DNA of 64,000 nt from Ancistrus triradiatus (taxonomy: Eukaryota > Chordata > Actinopteri > Siluriformes > Loricariidae), in assembly GCA_025084515.1 (NCBI GenBank), contig JAJAGP010000340.1, positions 396,737 to 460,736 of the forward strand. Direction: 5' to 3'. Within the stretch, counting starts at the first letter, position 1; each line of letters opens with the position of its first letter. Positions 31,450 through 42,151 of this stretch are shown in pieces. The notes under the pieces were generated by a model. It saw only the letters and a program-made list of their open reading frames with translations, did no database searches and was not told where the DNA came from. Both the position numbers and the translations under genes were made by a program.

Positions 31450-32066
31450 TTGAGCTGCTATTTCATCACACTGAGGTGTAGCAAAAAAAATGTGAAAATT
31501 AGTAAAATGTGTAAAAAACACATACCATCCTATAACCTTTTGATAAGCCCTGGAAAAGCAGATACACTTGGACACGGTGAGTGAAAACGCACTTCTTGAT
31601 ATAGCAATCTTCTACAAGAGATCTGTGTGTATTAATTACCATCTAATCATCAGTAGGTACCCTTTACCTCTCGTGCACCACTGGGTCTCAGAGTGGGAAT
31701 CACACTGCTGTCATGCTCGCTAATGCCTGTAATTACCCAGCTGATAAGTAGCTCACAAGTTCTCTCACTATCGTTTTGGAAAGAACGGCATCAAGAATTA
31801 ATATGCACACCAACAACTCTACTGAGATGGGACCAGCCAGGTCATGGAAAAACGGCAGCCAGGGGCTTATGGCTCTGCCCCTCCATTCACCGCCAATACC
31901 TGGTGTACATCAAAGGCAGCTTTGAAGATGTAAGGTAGTATGTGGATAGCGCTAATGAGCTAAACATGAACTCATGTTTGATGGTTCATAATAAAGCAGT
32001 CAGAAGTCAAAGTCAAGCAAACATATTCCAGAAACACCTGGGATGGGATAAAAAATCCAACCAATT
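31450..32066. other. Unassigned stretch
   Basis: Unique; the part 31690-31930 is GC-balanced with AAGAATTAATATGC and may be conserved DNA. The 81-codon frame 31693-31938 has no domain. Confidence 0.3.
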
Positions 32067-32245
32067 ATTTACAGCATTTAGCAGACGTCCTTATCCAGAG
32101 CGACTTACAATTGATGCAGTCTTACAATCCAAGCAATTGTGGGTTAAAAGACTTGCTTAAGGACCCAACCATGGCAGCTTGGCATTTGAACCCTGAGATT
32201 TGAATCCATAGTCCAGTACCTTACCCGCTAGACTACCACAGTCCT
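32067..32245 (-). mobile_element. tRNA-derived SINE, type 1
   Basis: On the minus strand: GGACTGTGGTAGTCTAGCGG, a B-box-like GGATTCAAATCTC, AGCTGCCATGGTTGGGTCC and the tail GTCGCTCTGGATAAGGACGT. The TAAATG repeats are short. Confidence 0.85.
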
Positions 32246-32257
32246 AATCAGAAGACG

Positions 32258-32470
32258 AAAGCCTTCAATGGTGGAAGACCTCTAGAGTCAGAATGTATCC
32301 ACAAAGAGGAACAGATTACTCTCACCATGTCCATGTATCATGTTTTCCGGTGCCTCAAAAAGCAAACAAGGGCCGCAGGTAAACAGAGTATAATAACTGC
32401 TTGGATTTTGAGTTTTGAAAACAGCTGGAAAGTTTCTACCAAAGCTCCTGGAACAAATATTGTTGCATCC
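32258..32470 (+). pseudogene. Possible hAT transposase C-terminal remnant
   Basis: One frame gives L-Q-W-W-K-T-S-R-V-R-M-Y-P, like the 'W-W-K...Y-P' start of the hAT dimerisation domain; after a frameshift A-A-G-K-Q-S-I-I-T-A recalls the 'S-T-A-G-x-x-x-T' segment. Short and diverged. Confidence 0.4.
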
Positions 32471-32819
32471 CCCAACAGCATGTGGAAATGTCTGGCATCT
32501 GAACCATACATTAGGGACTTTCAGCTGCTACAGCGACAGAACCTGCTCTGTGTTAGTGCTATAGCCATGGAAACCAAAGTCAGCAACATTGCTACAGTGA
32601 TGGAAATAAGTGTGTGACAGTCTTTGTAGAGCAAGACAATGTCATTACAAAAGGCAATTGAAGCATGAACTGATCTCAGAGGAGGATTTTCTATTGATGT
32701 ACACTACCAATAGATACAGGAACTTAGATTTACTGTACACTCATTTTCCATATTCAACCTCGATACCATGCAGGACGACAACTGTTATTAAAATATTAGT
32801 ACATAATCATGATAAAAGT
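32471..32819. other. Unassigned stretch
   Basis: A 96-codon plus frame (32327-32617) overlaps the start. No domain recognised beyond the hAT-like text. Confidence 0.3.
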
Positions 32820-33420
32820 TGTCTTACTTTTGGAAGCACGCAGTTCCGTGACCCCAAACTAGGACAGCAGCGGCGTAGTAAACGTGCTGGGATTGAGACG
32901 GCAATTCCTAGCATGCATGCGCCAACTGGAATTGGTTGTGATTACACCTGACTTGAGGCACCTGCTCATGCCGGTATTTAAAGCCATTTGAGAGCAGTGT
33001 CTCTTGTCGCACCCTTGGTATGTCAGCTTCGGCTTTGGTATATTGTAGTGCTTTTGGCACGAGGTTTTTGGGGAAATATGGTAACAGTGTTCCTTTGCAG
33101 AGGGATGCTGGTAAGGCTATGCGTGAAGTAACAGGGTATGTTCGAGTCAGATTTTGGTGTGAGTGGCTCTTTACTTTTGCCACACTTTAGCATTTTTCCC
33201 TGCCTAGTAACGTCAGCTCCGTTTACCATGGCTGTTGCTTTTGTTTTCCTGTTCACTGTGTTTTGAGCGCTGTATTTTTTGTTCTCTATTAACATTTAAG
33301 TTTGCCGATAATTCCAACGTGCTTTCGACGTCTTGCTTTTCCCACTGTTTAGCGTGTTATCTTTTGTCTGAGTACATCTCTGAACGGCTCTTTAGTTTGC
33401 ACTTTAAAAGGCACACATTT
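32820..33420 (+). mobile_element. LTR-like region (gypsy-type?)
   Basis: Starts TGTCTTAC, is CpG-richer than its surroundings, and has GGTATTTAAAGCC at about 32973 followed by CAGTGTCTCTTGTCGC, a layout typical of fish gypsy LTR promoters. T-rich text with TGCTTTTGTTTTCCTG follows. Neither a clear CA end nor a target duplication was found, and both 91-codon minus frames here lack domains. Confidence 0.4.
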
Positions 33421-33724
33421 CCTGATTTCACCATGTGGCACAGTTGCTGGAACATTTGGCTCCCGCACAGGTGATCTGGGTTCAGTCTTTGCTGCCTGCT
33501 CTACAGATGGAAATCATTGTTATTTTGCTTTCACCCACATGCACTTCACTCCCATATATACAGTATATCTATATACACACATTTATTCCTATTTATATGT
33601 GTATGCATATATATGCTATTTTATATATATGCTATTTTTATTTATGTGAAGTGCTCATTTTTGTTAAAGCACACTCTCCTCAGTTCCAGTTGTAGGACTT
33701 ATTCATACACCTGCTACCTGCACT
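33421..33724. other. Unassigned stretch with TATATG-rich tract
   Basis: TATACAGTATATC and ATATATATGCTATTTTATAT low-complexity DNA at 33553-33640. The head (33430-33500) weakly resembles a SINE. Confidence 0.3.
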
Positions 33725-33885
33725 TGGGTCCTACCTCCCCGGTTCGAAACTGGTCTTGAGACCATGAATGAGTGGTCATGGTTTCGTCTCAGTCTCAACC
33801 TTACTTGGACTTGGTCTTGTCTTGGTTTTGGGATAAGGTGGACTCGGAAATTGTTGTCGAGACCAGTCGAGTGCAATGAGTCTTC
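33725..33885. repeat. CTTGGTCTTG interspersed repeat, copy 2
   Basis: ACTTGGACTTGGTCTTGTC and GAGACCAGTCGAGTGC recall the block at 8822-8935 in the same sense. Confidence 0.45.
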
Positions 33886-33988
33886 TAGCGTTATTGAATA
33901 TCAACAATCCATTCAAACAGAATTAATCAGTCCTTTATCTACATGTCTGAATAAAATCACTTAGATTGGCTAACAGGAAAAACAAGTA

Positions 33989-35540
33989 CAGTGGGAGTAT
34001 TTAGTATTTAGTGATTGTGCAAGTTCTCCTACTTAGAAAGATGAGAGAGGTCTGTAATTTTCATCATAGGTACACTTCAACTATGAGAGAAAAAATTAGA
34101 AAAAAAAATCCAGGAAATCACATCGTAGGATTTTTAAAGAATTTAGTTGTAAATCATGGTTTAAAATAAGTATTTGGTCACCCACAAACAAGCACAATTT
34201 CTGGCTCTCACAGACCTGTAACTTCTTCTTCTGTCCTCCACTCGTTACCTGTATTAATGGCACCTGTTTGACCTCATTATCTGTATAATAGAAACCTGTC
34301 CACAGCCTCAAACAGTCAGACTCTAAACTCACCCATGGCCAAGACCAAAGAGCTGTCGAAAACACCAGGAAGAAAATTGTATACCTGCACCAGGCTGGGA
34401 AGAGTGAATCTACAATAGGGAAGCAGATTGGTGTGAATAAATCAACTGGGGGAGCAATTGTAAGAAAATGGAAGACATACAAGACCATTGATAATCTCCC
34501 TCGATCTGGGCTCTACGCAAGATCTCATTTCGTGGGGTTAAAATGATCATGACAACGGTGAACAAAAATCCCAGAACTACACAGAGGGACCTGATTAATG
34601 ACTTGCAAAGAGCTGGGACCAAAGTAACAAAGGCTACCATCATTAACACACTACGCCGAGAGGGACTCGGATCCTGCAGTGCCAGGCGTGCCCCCCTGCT
34701 TAAGCCAGTACATGTCCAGGCCCGTCTGAAGTTTGCCAGAGAGCATATGGATGATCCAGAAGAAGGTTGGGAGAATATCATGTGGTCAGATGAAACCAAA
34801 ATAGAACTTTTTGGTAAAAACTCAACTCATCGTGTTTGGAGGAAGAAGAATGCTGAGTTGCATCCCAAGAACACCATACCTACTGTGAAGCATGGGGGTG
34901 GAAACCTCATGCTTTGGGGCTGTTTTTCTGCAGAGGGGACAGGACGACTGATCTGTGTTAAGGGAAAAATGAACGGGGTCATGTATCATGAGATTTTAAG
35001 CCAAAACCTCCTTCCATCAGTGAGAGCAGTGAAGATGGAACGTGGCTGGGTCTTCCAGAATGACAATGATCCCAAACACAAAGCTCGAGCAATGAAGGAG
35101 TAGCTCCGTAAAAAGCATTTCAAGGTCCTGGAGTGGCCTAGCCAGTCTCCAGACCTCAACCCCATAGAAAATGTGAGGAGGGAGTTAAAAGTCCGTGTTG
35201 CCCCAAAACATCACTGCTCTAGAGGAGATCTGCATGGAGGAATGGGCCAAAATACCAGCTACAGTGCAAACCTGGTGAAGACTTACAGGAAACACTTGAC
35301 CTCTGTCATTGCCAACAAAGGTTATGTTACAAAGTATTGAGCTGAAGCAAATTTATTGACCAAATACTTATTTTCCACCATCATTTACATTGAAATTTTT
35401 AAAAAATCCTACAATGTGAAATTTTTTTTTTCTCTCATAGTTGAAGTGTACCTATGATGGAAATTACAGACCTCTCGCATCTTTCTAAGTCGGAGAACTT
35501 GCACAATCAGTGACTGAGTAAATACTTTTTTGCCCCACTG
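33989..35540 (+). mobile_element. Tc1-like transposon, family B, full length
   Basis: 1,552 bp between TA (33987-33988) and TA (35541-35542). The right end is TTTTTTGCCCCACTG; the left end CAGTGGGAGTATTTAG is a decayed version. Long subterminal inverted repeats share TTGAAGTGTACCTATGATG. Other family B pieces are at 14040, 16134, 38671 and 54887. Confidence 0.92.
34335..35340 (+). pseudogene. Tc1 family B transposase pseudogene
   Basis: Starts M-A-K-T-K-E-L-S-K at 34335 and shifts frame almost at once. The longest open part, 34543-35103, includes D-L-I-N-D-L-Q-R-A-G-T-K-V, W-S-D-E-T-K-I-E-L-F with the first catalytic aspartate near 34788, L-W-G-C-F-S-A-E-G-T-G-R and N-D-N-D-P-K-H with the second. 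TAG at 35101 replaces a tryptophan codon of the W-L-R-K-K block. N-P-I-E with the third acid is still present at about 35158-35169. The frame then breaks at GTTGCCCCAAAAC (35198-35210), as in two other copies, and again near 35262. The stop is TGA at 35338-35340. All three catalytic acids remain but no intact protein can be made. Confidence 0.9.
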
Positions 35541-35542
35541 TA

Positions 35543-36134
35543 GGTACCAATGCAGATGTACAATTTTTCTGTAGTCTTTACTGTTGCTCTCAACAGAAAA
35601 CATAAAGGGTTTCCGGACTGGTTTGTTATTGTTCAACCCAATCACAGATGATACTCACAGAATTCACTGTTATCCAGCCAAGACTTGCACACTTCCAAAT
35701 GAAGCCCAGCCCAACGCATAAACAAAAGCAGCCAAAATAATCTCTGCCGAGCCAAATCTGTAGATTGAGCTTTGCCAAATTAGATGGGAAAGGCCAATCT
35801 GGCATCGGTTTCCTGAAAGCTTTTCACAATACAACTGCTCTAAATATCAATGGTGCCAACCAACTGCCAGACTGGCACCAGTCATGGCATCAGAACTCCA
35901 CCTAATGCCATGCACATGCAAGTGTCATTTTGCTTTGGTAATTTATAAAAACCCACAATAGCTTTGTAGTTTTGGTAGTTTATCCAGTTCAATGTTGCAC
36001 AATAACAAGCCCACGAGATTTTACACAAATAGAAGCTATATCCGTTAACTTAACTACATTCACTATGCCCTGATCATAATCTTTCATCATTTCAAAATGT
36101 GAGTTTATAATGGCATATTAACTTATAAGATATT
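35543..36134. other. Unassigned stretch
   Basis: Unique; 35690-35910 is GC-balanced with AACTGCCAGACTGGCACCAG, a short inverted repeat. Possibly conserved DNA. Confidence 0.3.
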
Positions 36135-36247
36135 TTACATTTAGTCATTTAACAGAGGACTCAACAGGGGCAGCTTGGCAGAGATGAGATTGGAACCTTG
36201 GACGTTCAGGACCACAGTCCAGTACCTTAACATCAACGCCACCACAC
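36135..36247 (-). mobile_element. tRNA-derived SINE, type 1, decayed
   Basis: CAGGGGCAGCTTGGCAGAGA, GTCCAGTACCTTAAC and the reversed A-box region GCCACCACA are kept; the tail is largely gone. Confidence 0.6.
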
Positions 36248-36284
36248 TTCCATTTTTTTGCTTATTACCACAAATATTTTTAAT

Positions 36285-36640
36285 TGCTTCATTGGTGGCT
36301 TGGTGGACAGCACTGCTGCCTTGCAGCAAGAAGGTCCTGGGTTCAATCCCAGGGTGAAGCAGCCTGGGGCCAGGGTGGAGTCTGCATGTCCTCCCCATGC
36401 ATGCGTGGGTTTACTCTGGGTACTCTGGTTTCCACCCACAGTCCAAAGACATTCCTGTTAGGCTAATTGGTATCCTAAATAGTGCGTGTATGTGCCCTAT
36501 GATAGATTGGCACCCTGACTAGGGTTGTTCCTGCTCATTTCCCTGTGCCACCGGCTAGGCACCGGCTTTCCCATGATCCTGATCAGGATTAAGCAGTTAC
36601 GAAAATGAAGGAATGAACGAACATGCAAGCAGTTGCCAAG
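36285..36640 (+). mobile_element. DANA-like tRNA-derived SINE, full length
   Basis: A-box region GTGGCTTGGTGGACAGC, B-box-like GGGTTCAATCCC, GAGTCTGCATGTCCTCCCCA, CACAGTCCAAAGACATTCC, then the 3' half ATTGGCACCCTGACTAGGG and CTGATCAGGATTAAGCAG, ending in AAATGAAGGAATGAACGAAC. Confidence 0.9.
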
Positions 36641-38041
36641 TTTTACTTTCATGTAGCATTCAAACAATTAATTAATTCGATTTTATTTTTCTTAGACCAC
36701 CCCCTCTAAAAATTCCCTTTAAGCCTTTAAGAACGGAAAAAGCAAATTTCATTTTATCAGTGAAATATGCATCACCGCCTGATAAATATTTCTGCAGTCT
36801 GGATCCCAGTGTGCTAAATTATTAACTCGTCACTGCATGCATATTTTCCGTCTCTGAACACACACAGCCAATTGTGTTCAGTGTAAACAGACCTTATCTC
36901 TAAAACACCCTCTGCACATAGAGGGCTCTAGCGTCTGCCTAAACTGTTTTTGGTTATGTGTGTGTATGTTTTCATGCATCAACCTTGTGCCTGATTATAC
37001 CTCACAGACTTGACACACAACGATGAATCGTTCTTTAAAAATCAGGTGAAGAAGGAGTGTCGTCCCTTGGTGATGGGGGCCACAGCTGTGCTGTTGGTTA
37101 TTCTGAGATGGTTTGCTGATTGCGCTGCAGATTTCATTCAGCTCGCAGCACGGTTGGACGTGCTGTTTTGGAAATGGGCTTTGCCATTTCTCCATCAAAC
37201 ATCATCTGCACCACACAATGGGAAGTCAGGGTCAGGCTGTTGGTTTGGTGTCATTTATGAAAACTGAGAAGCTAATCTACAGGCTGCTAGCTTTTACCTC
37301 AGTCAGAGGTCTGTTGATCCAGGTGCAATTTAGACCTGTTCAGAGAAAAAGTTAACCACAGAGGAATACACTGCGTTCGTAGTGCTCAGTTTATCCCTCT
37401 GTGTGGGGCCATCATTTTCAAACCGGTCACGTTGCCTTCTAACACACAGCCACACACACCCATGCGCGTCCCCAAACCCTAGAGAGCTGGATGAGGATTT
37501 CTTATTTTAAGCAATATCCCTCTAACTGTTATATTCCTTTGCTCTGTTTCTCTGCTGTCAATTTTAGTTTTTTGCATGACTATGATTATTTTGTTCTACA
37601 GATATAGCTTGTAATGTATAAAAGTTTACACTGACTCTACAATGTGATGTCATGATTTTGTAGAGCAGGGATAAACTGCATATCTTGCGTAAAAGAAACG
37701 AACCCTGTAAATGTGCCTGTCAGGGAAGAAATGTTATTTTTGATATACATATTGCTGTAGTGGTTGAAGTTATGAACTAACATCTACTTTTTTTTTTGTT
37801 TGATCGACCATTTCAGAGGCATCAATCTGAATTTTGGGTGCACTGAAAAGTTACTTACATTATGCTCCAATTTTTGCTGGACAATTTTTCTCTCCCAGAC
37901 AATTTTAGATCCATATTCCTCTTGGGAGCTTTGCTTCTTCAGGTCCCTAGAAATCTATCCAACCTTTATTCAAATATTCCATCTGCCGTCATCAGGCAAA
38001 AGGAAAAATTGAAGATACTAACAATGTATTCTTGAGTGATG
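36641..38041. other. Unique stretch
   Basis: No repeats recognised. GC-balanced patches at 36740-36880 (with ATATGCATCACCGCCTG) and 37030-37260 look like possible conserved non-coding DNA. Overlapping frames of 60-85 codons on both strands at 36995-37355 share no domain. Confidence 0.35.
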
Positions 38042-38108
38042 CCGCGGGCAAACTAAAGTCTGTCTGCGGGCTGCATTTGGCCCTAGGGATGGACTTTGGA
38101 CACCTCTG
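38042..38108. mobile_element. hAT-type end fragment
   Basis: GCGGGCTGCATTTGGCCC and GACTTTGGACACCTCTG resemble the well-known hAT (Charlie-like) terminus. Only one end is present. Confidence 0.5.
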
Positions 38109-38195
38109 GTCCACTTAGCACAAAGACAGACCAATAAGAACAATCTCTGTCACTCTCTCGCTACGTCTGAAACAAAGTCTTTTAAGTGTGATGAA

Positions 38196-38440
38196 ATGGA
38201 AAGGCAACATTACAAAGTGGTAAATGCTTCACCGTCTTTGGTATCTTTTTTTTTTTGGATTGTGTTGCAGGCCTGGATGCAGGAATGGATGTTTATTAAC
38301 AAATGAAATAAAGTTGACCAGACAAAACATGAAATATCTCAGGTTCATACTGTCTGCAATGAAATAGAAGTCAAAGTAAATGTAAGAAACACTGTGTTTT
38401 TTAAATATGCATTTTCCAAATGTTTTCTGAGTTGGGGTTG
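38196..38440 (+). mobile_element. 3' end of the GGGGTTGTA-family transposon
   Basis: Shows GTGTTGCAGGCCTGGATG, GTTTATTAACAAATGAAATA, ACAAAACATGAAATATCTC and terminates GAGTTGGGGTTG before TA (38441-38442). The 5' part is missing. Allelic in order to the split relic at 1609-1633 plus 3193-3310. Confidence 0.75.
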
Positions 38441-38454
38441 TATATCCTGCTTAT

Positions 38455-38670
38455 TCTTTATTTTCAGACTGTAGTCCATCTTTTTTTCTACATACTTTGC
38501 TAGTCCCCTTTACTCTGTTCGCCAATGGTCAGGACCTCCACAGATCAGGTGCTGTTTGGGTGGTGGATCATTCTCAACTCTGCAGTGACACTGATGTGGT
38601 GGTGGTGTGTTAGTGTGTGTTGAGCTGGTACAATTGGATCAGACTTAGCAGTGCTGCTAAACTCACTGTC
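38455..38670 (+). mobile_element. Foldback family 1, single arm
   Basis: CAGACTGTAGTCCATCTTTT, GTCAGGACCTCCACAGATCA, GGGTGGTGGATCATTCTCA and GTGTTAGTGTGTGTTGAGC match one arm of the foldback at 58201-58755. The other arm is absent. Confidence 0.75.
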
Positions 38671-38708
38671 CAATCAATGGCTGACTAAATACTTTTTTTG
38701 CCCCACTG
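38671..38708. mobile_element. Tc1 family B terminal stub
   Basis: AATCAATGGCTGACTAAATA followed by CTTTTTTTGCCCCACTG and TA (38709-38710): only the last 38 bp of the element. Confidence 0.8.
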
Positions 38709-38712
38709 TAAT

Positions 38713-38731
38713 GCCTAATACTTTTGCACAG
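38713..38731. mobile_element. Tc1 family F terminal stub
   Basis: GCCTAATACTTTTGCACAG followed by TA (38732-38733), matching the right end at 20360-20378. It abuts the family B stub with only a TA-AT between them. Confidence 0.6.
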
Positions 38732-38733
38732 TA

Positions 38734-39750
38734 TTATAAAATCAATATAAAGGATATTGTATATAGTTTGTGGGCATTATGAGGTCACAATCAATATGCG
38801 GAAAACTCCCAGAACATTTCGAAGAGGTGGGATGTCTGTATATATGTCCATTCAACCCCTGACACTGTGTTCTCATTGTACTCCTACGTCAATTGTATGA
38901 ATCAGAAATCAAGTAAAGGTACACAGCAAGTAGGCTTGGGTAATTTTTTTTGCCGCAAGTCAGGGAAGACAGGACTCAGACAAGGATTGGGAAATATCTA
39001 TTTTATTTATTTGCTTTTTTTAGAAGCGAATAAAAAAAGATTGGTACTTGGGCGATTTTATGGGGATGGGCAGCTTGTCAGCCTAACACTGCATCTCTGT
39101 CTCTAGCTCTTCTGCTCACTTGTGTCTTTTTCTCCTCACTGGACACAAACAGGATGTTAAATACACACACACTCATCATACACAAGTGAACACTTCCCTA
39201 CCTGCTCGTTCCCCATGGCTGCCCCTCACTCTCACAGCCAGAGCTCGACTACGCTCCGGCTGCCGCACCCCGGTATTGCCAAAACATGGCAGCAGTTGGA
39301 CTGGCTTCTCTAAACTGAGTGAGTGATGAGTAGTGCGTGATGCTATAACCCATCTGCCACCTTTTTTTATCCACCTGTTTAATCCTATTATCAAGACGTC
39401 TTCTCACAACATGACAGACTGAATATCTTAAGACTCTCCTGGGAAGGTTTCCTATTCGATTTTCAAATATGCCTAAATGGATTTATTTGCATTGGTGTAC
39501 AAAAGCACTGGAGAAGCTGTGCTATAATGTCTGGCTTACAGTCTGTGCTCCAGTAAGTCCCAATGGTATTAGATGAGGCTGAGGTCAGGGTCTGTGCAGG
39601 GTAATTAAGTTATTCCACACCAATCAATTTTTCTTAAGGAGCTTTGGTTTTTATATGAGGGGGGTTGACATGCTAAAACAGAAAAGAGTGTTCCGCTAAC
39701 ACAATTTTTAAATGTAACACAATTCTCTATAATCACTACATACTGTAGTG
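38734..39750. other. Unassigned stretch with a GC-rich patch
   Basis: Unique; the patch 39195-39320 is GC-rich with several CpG and supports opposing frames of about 70 codons, none with a known domain. It might be an exon or CpG cluster, but nothing confirms that. Confidence 0.3.
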
Positions 39751-40704
39751 CAGTATAACCTCGTTATCTTCCCTCATGTTATCTCGCCAGCCTCATCTCT
39801 TGCCACTTGTGATACCAGGGTGGATTTCCTTCCATGCATTTTACCTCAAAATGCTGCCAACCTCGCCTCTTGCCCTTGCCAAGCTTAAAATGTGACAAAT
39901 GTCCTGCCAAATGTAAATGGAGCACTGAGAATTAGTTAGCCATTGGGACTGTGGTAGCCTAGCGGTTAAGGTCCAGAAGGTTCAGGGTTCAAATCCCACC
40001 TCTGCCAAGCTGCCACTGTTGGGTCCTTGAGCAAGACCCTTAACCCACAATTGCTTGGATTGTAAGACTGTACCAATGGTAAGTCGCTCTGGATAAGGGC
40101 ATCTGCTAAGTGCTGTAAATGTAGAAGCCTCACCCCATTATTAGAAAGAACCAGTCGGCATAGTAGATCATCTCGGAGAGGGGGGCGGCAAGTCTTCGCC
40201 ACGTTGTAGTGGCACAGTAGCCAGAATAACCTTAAAAATAAGTATTTTTCTGTGATATTTGAAACCAACAACTCAAGTAAGTTATGTAATTTTTGTCAGA
40301 TTATAGCAGCGATGATAAATATGCTTTTTAACTGTTCATTTCTCTTTCAGTTTTGGATATATAGGTCTCTCTCCATTCAAAGAGATAACAGTCTGGTCTT
40401 GTATGGCAGGAAATAACTGCCCGATGGCATTACCAAGATGGCAGGACACAGAAACAATCGTCAATCACGGACTATTTTGCATAAATGAATAGAAACTGTA
40501 CATGTACAGGTACGTACGTGTTTATGTACATTGTAAATGTGATTGTACAATCACGTGGTCTGCTCACTAAAACACATTATGTCAGCATCAGGTATGAATG
40601 TCACCTTTTTTTGTTTATTTTTTGTGATCTCATTAAGTCGCCAACTTGCCTCTCGCCAAAAATAGCCATGAAACAGACGTGGGTGAGATATCGAGTTTAG
40701 ACTG
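39751..40704. mobile_element. Tigger-like non-autonomous element with a nested SINE
   Basis: CAGTATAACCTCGTTATCT on the left is matched in inverse by AGATATCGAGTTTAGACTG on the right, which is followed by TA (40705-40706). CCAACCTCGCCTCTTGCC and GCCAACTTGCCTCTCGCC occur near the two ends in the same sense. No transposase frame. Tigger/pogo affiliation is inferred from the CCTCGTTAT-type terminus. Confidence 0.6.
39945..40123 (+). mobile_element. tRNA-derived SINE, type 1, best preserved
   Basis: Starts GGGACTGTGGTAGCCTAGCG (A box), B box GGGTTCAAATCCC, CAAGCTGCCACTGTTGGGTC, CTTGAGCAAGACCC, tail GTCGCTCTGGATAAGGGCAT and GTAAATGTAG. Length about 180 bp. Confidence 0.9.
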
Positions 40705-40706
40705 TA

Positions 40707-41269
40707 TTTCAATTTGCCTTTACACTAGAACTATGGGGTCTATCAAAAACAACCCCCAGACCATTATATCAAACCTTCACCAAACGAACAGTTCTTGTGC
40801 TGACAGAAGATCTTTGGAACACAGCAGGGAGAGATGCAGCCAAGGACAAATGAATTTTATGCACAACATGTTTCAGCACTCGTAGACGTTTACATTGCAC
40901 AATAACAACGCTTCAAGTTTTCTGTAAACACTGATGCTTTTAACTTTCATCCGTGCTGATATAAAAAGGAATGATCCAAATCCACAGACAAAACAGAACT
41001 GCACACAGCTTCTAACAGCAGCTTGATCCCTGATTTTCTTCTCTGGTTTCAGAACCTTCACTCTATACATACTAATGACAATGATCACGAAGTGTCAGCC
41101 TGTTCCCATCAACAGCATGTACCACACGCATCCAGTTTAATCTTATACCATCTGACTTACACAAACATACCTACCAGCACAAAAGTCATGCCATCCTGTC
41201 TGCCAAGCACATCAGCTTAAAGTAGACTTGGATAGAAAGAGTCACACCATGTTCTGGCTTAAAGATATC

Positions 41270-41271
<2 letters not shown>
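40707..41271. other. Unassigned stretch
   Basis: Unique; no repeat or gene recognised. Confidence 0.3.

Positions 41272-41351
<80 letters not shown>
41272..41351. repeat. (CA)40 microsatellite
   Basis: Eighty bases of uninterrupted CA, the longest simple repeat in the window. Confidence 0.97.
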
Positions 41352-41353
<2 letters not shown>

Positions 41354-41620
41354 CCACACACTCACACACACACACATCTTTCTATAATTGTGGGGATTTT
41401 CCATTGACATAATATAGTAGCCTACCCTACTCCTACCCTTAGCCTCTGTAACCTGAAACTAATATTTTGACTCTTTTGGTTTTGCTAAAGCGTTTTTCTT
41501 AAAACAGGCAGCTTCCCTTGTGGGGACCAGCAAACTGACCCCATAAGGTATAAAAAAGTCACATCTTCCTATACTTGTAGGGACTTTTTATAGTCACAAA
41601 GACATACAATAGGAGCTTAT
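41352..41620. mobile_element. CA-bracketed MITE, copy 3
   Basis: Follows the CA tract directly: CTTTCTATAATTGTGGGGAT, CATTGACATAATATAGTAG, CCTACCCTACTCCTACCC, and the inverted end CCTATACTTGTAGGGAC at about 41571. TTGTGGGGACCAGC lies inside. Confidence 0.65.
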
Positions 41621-41774
41621 GCTGGGAATACTGGGTATATATGGCACTGTAGATAGCTGATGAAACAATTACACCAGAATCTGATCATCTTTGTTGGGAC
41701 ACTGGCAATTCAAACCCTGATGATGCAATAAAATGCAACGCTGATGTTCCATGAGAAGGATGGCACTGGGGCAC

Positions 41775-42042
41775 ATTGAATTTCACTGTAGCCTAACAGC
41801 TTAAGGGCCCTGGCCTGGCTGCTGTCTGTTTGAAGTTTGTATGTTCTCCCTGGGTGTGTGCGGGTAACTGTATTCTGGTTTCCTAAAACCACCCAAAGAC
41901 ATTCATTAGATCAACTGGCATCTCTAACATTTCCAAGTGTGAGTAAGTGTTGTGTGCATGCGAAGGATTGCTGCCCTGTCCAGGTCCCTGGGAACTCAGA
42001 ATTGGATTAAGTGGTTATGGAAAGTGAGCAAGTGAGTGAATT
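41775..42042 (+). mobile_element. DANA-like SINE with a decayed head
   Basis: CTGTTTGAAGTTTGTATGTT, CTCCCTGGGTGTGTG, ACCCAAAGACATTC, GCCCTGTCCAGGTCCC and the end GGATTAAGTGGTTATGG followed by GTGAGTGAATTC keep the order of the SINEs at 36285 and 44391. The A and B boxes are lost. Confidence 0.75.
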
Positions 42043-42151
42043 CAAAAAGAGCAAGCAGAATTAGTGCTGTTCTCTTGGTTGGAGGGACAGAATTAATGTC
42101 TTCCCTACAAACCACTACACTATTATTAGGGGGTCACGCTGGCCCTGGCTT

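Noticed and set aside
34543..35103. 186-codon frame that could be annotated as a transposase gene
   Set aside because: It lacks the DNA-binding start, ends at a TAG in place of a tryptophan codon and is followed by further frameshifts; it is part of a pseudogene.
39945..40123. A- and B-box promoter resembling a tRNA gene
   Set aside because: No cloverleaf can be formed, the sequence continues into a SINE tail and it is repeated several times in the window.
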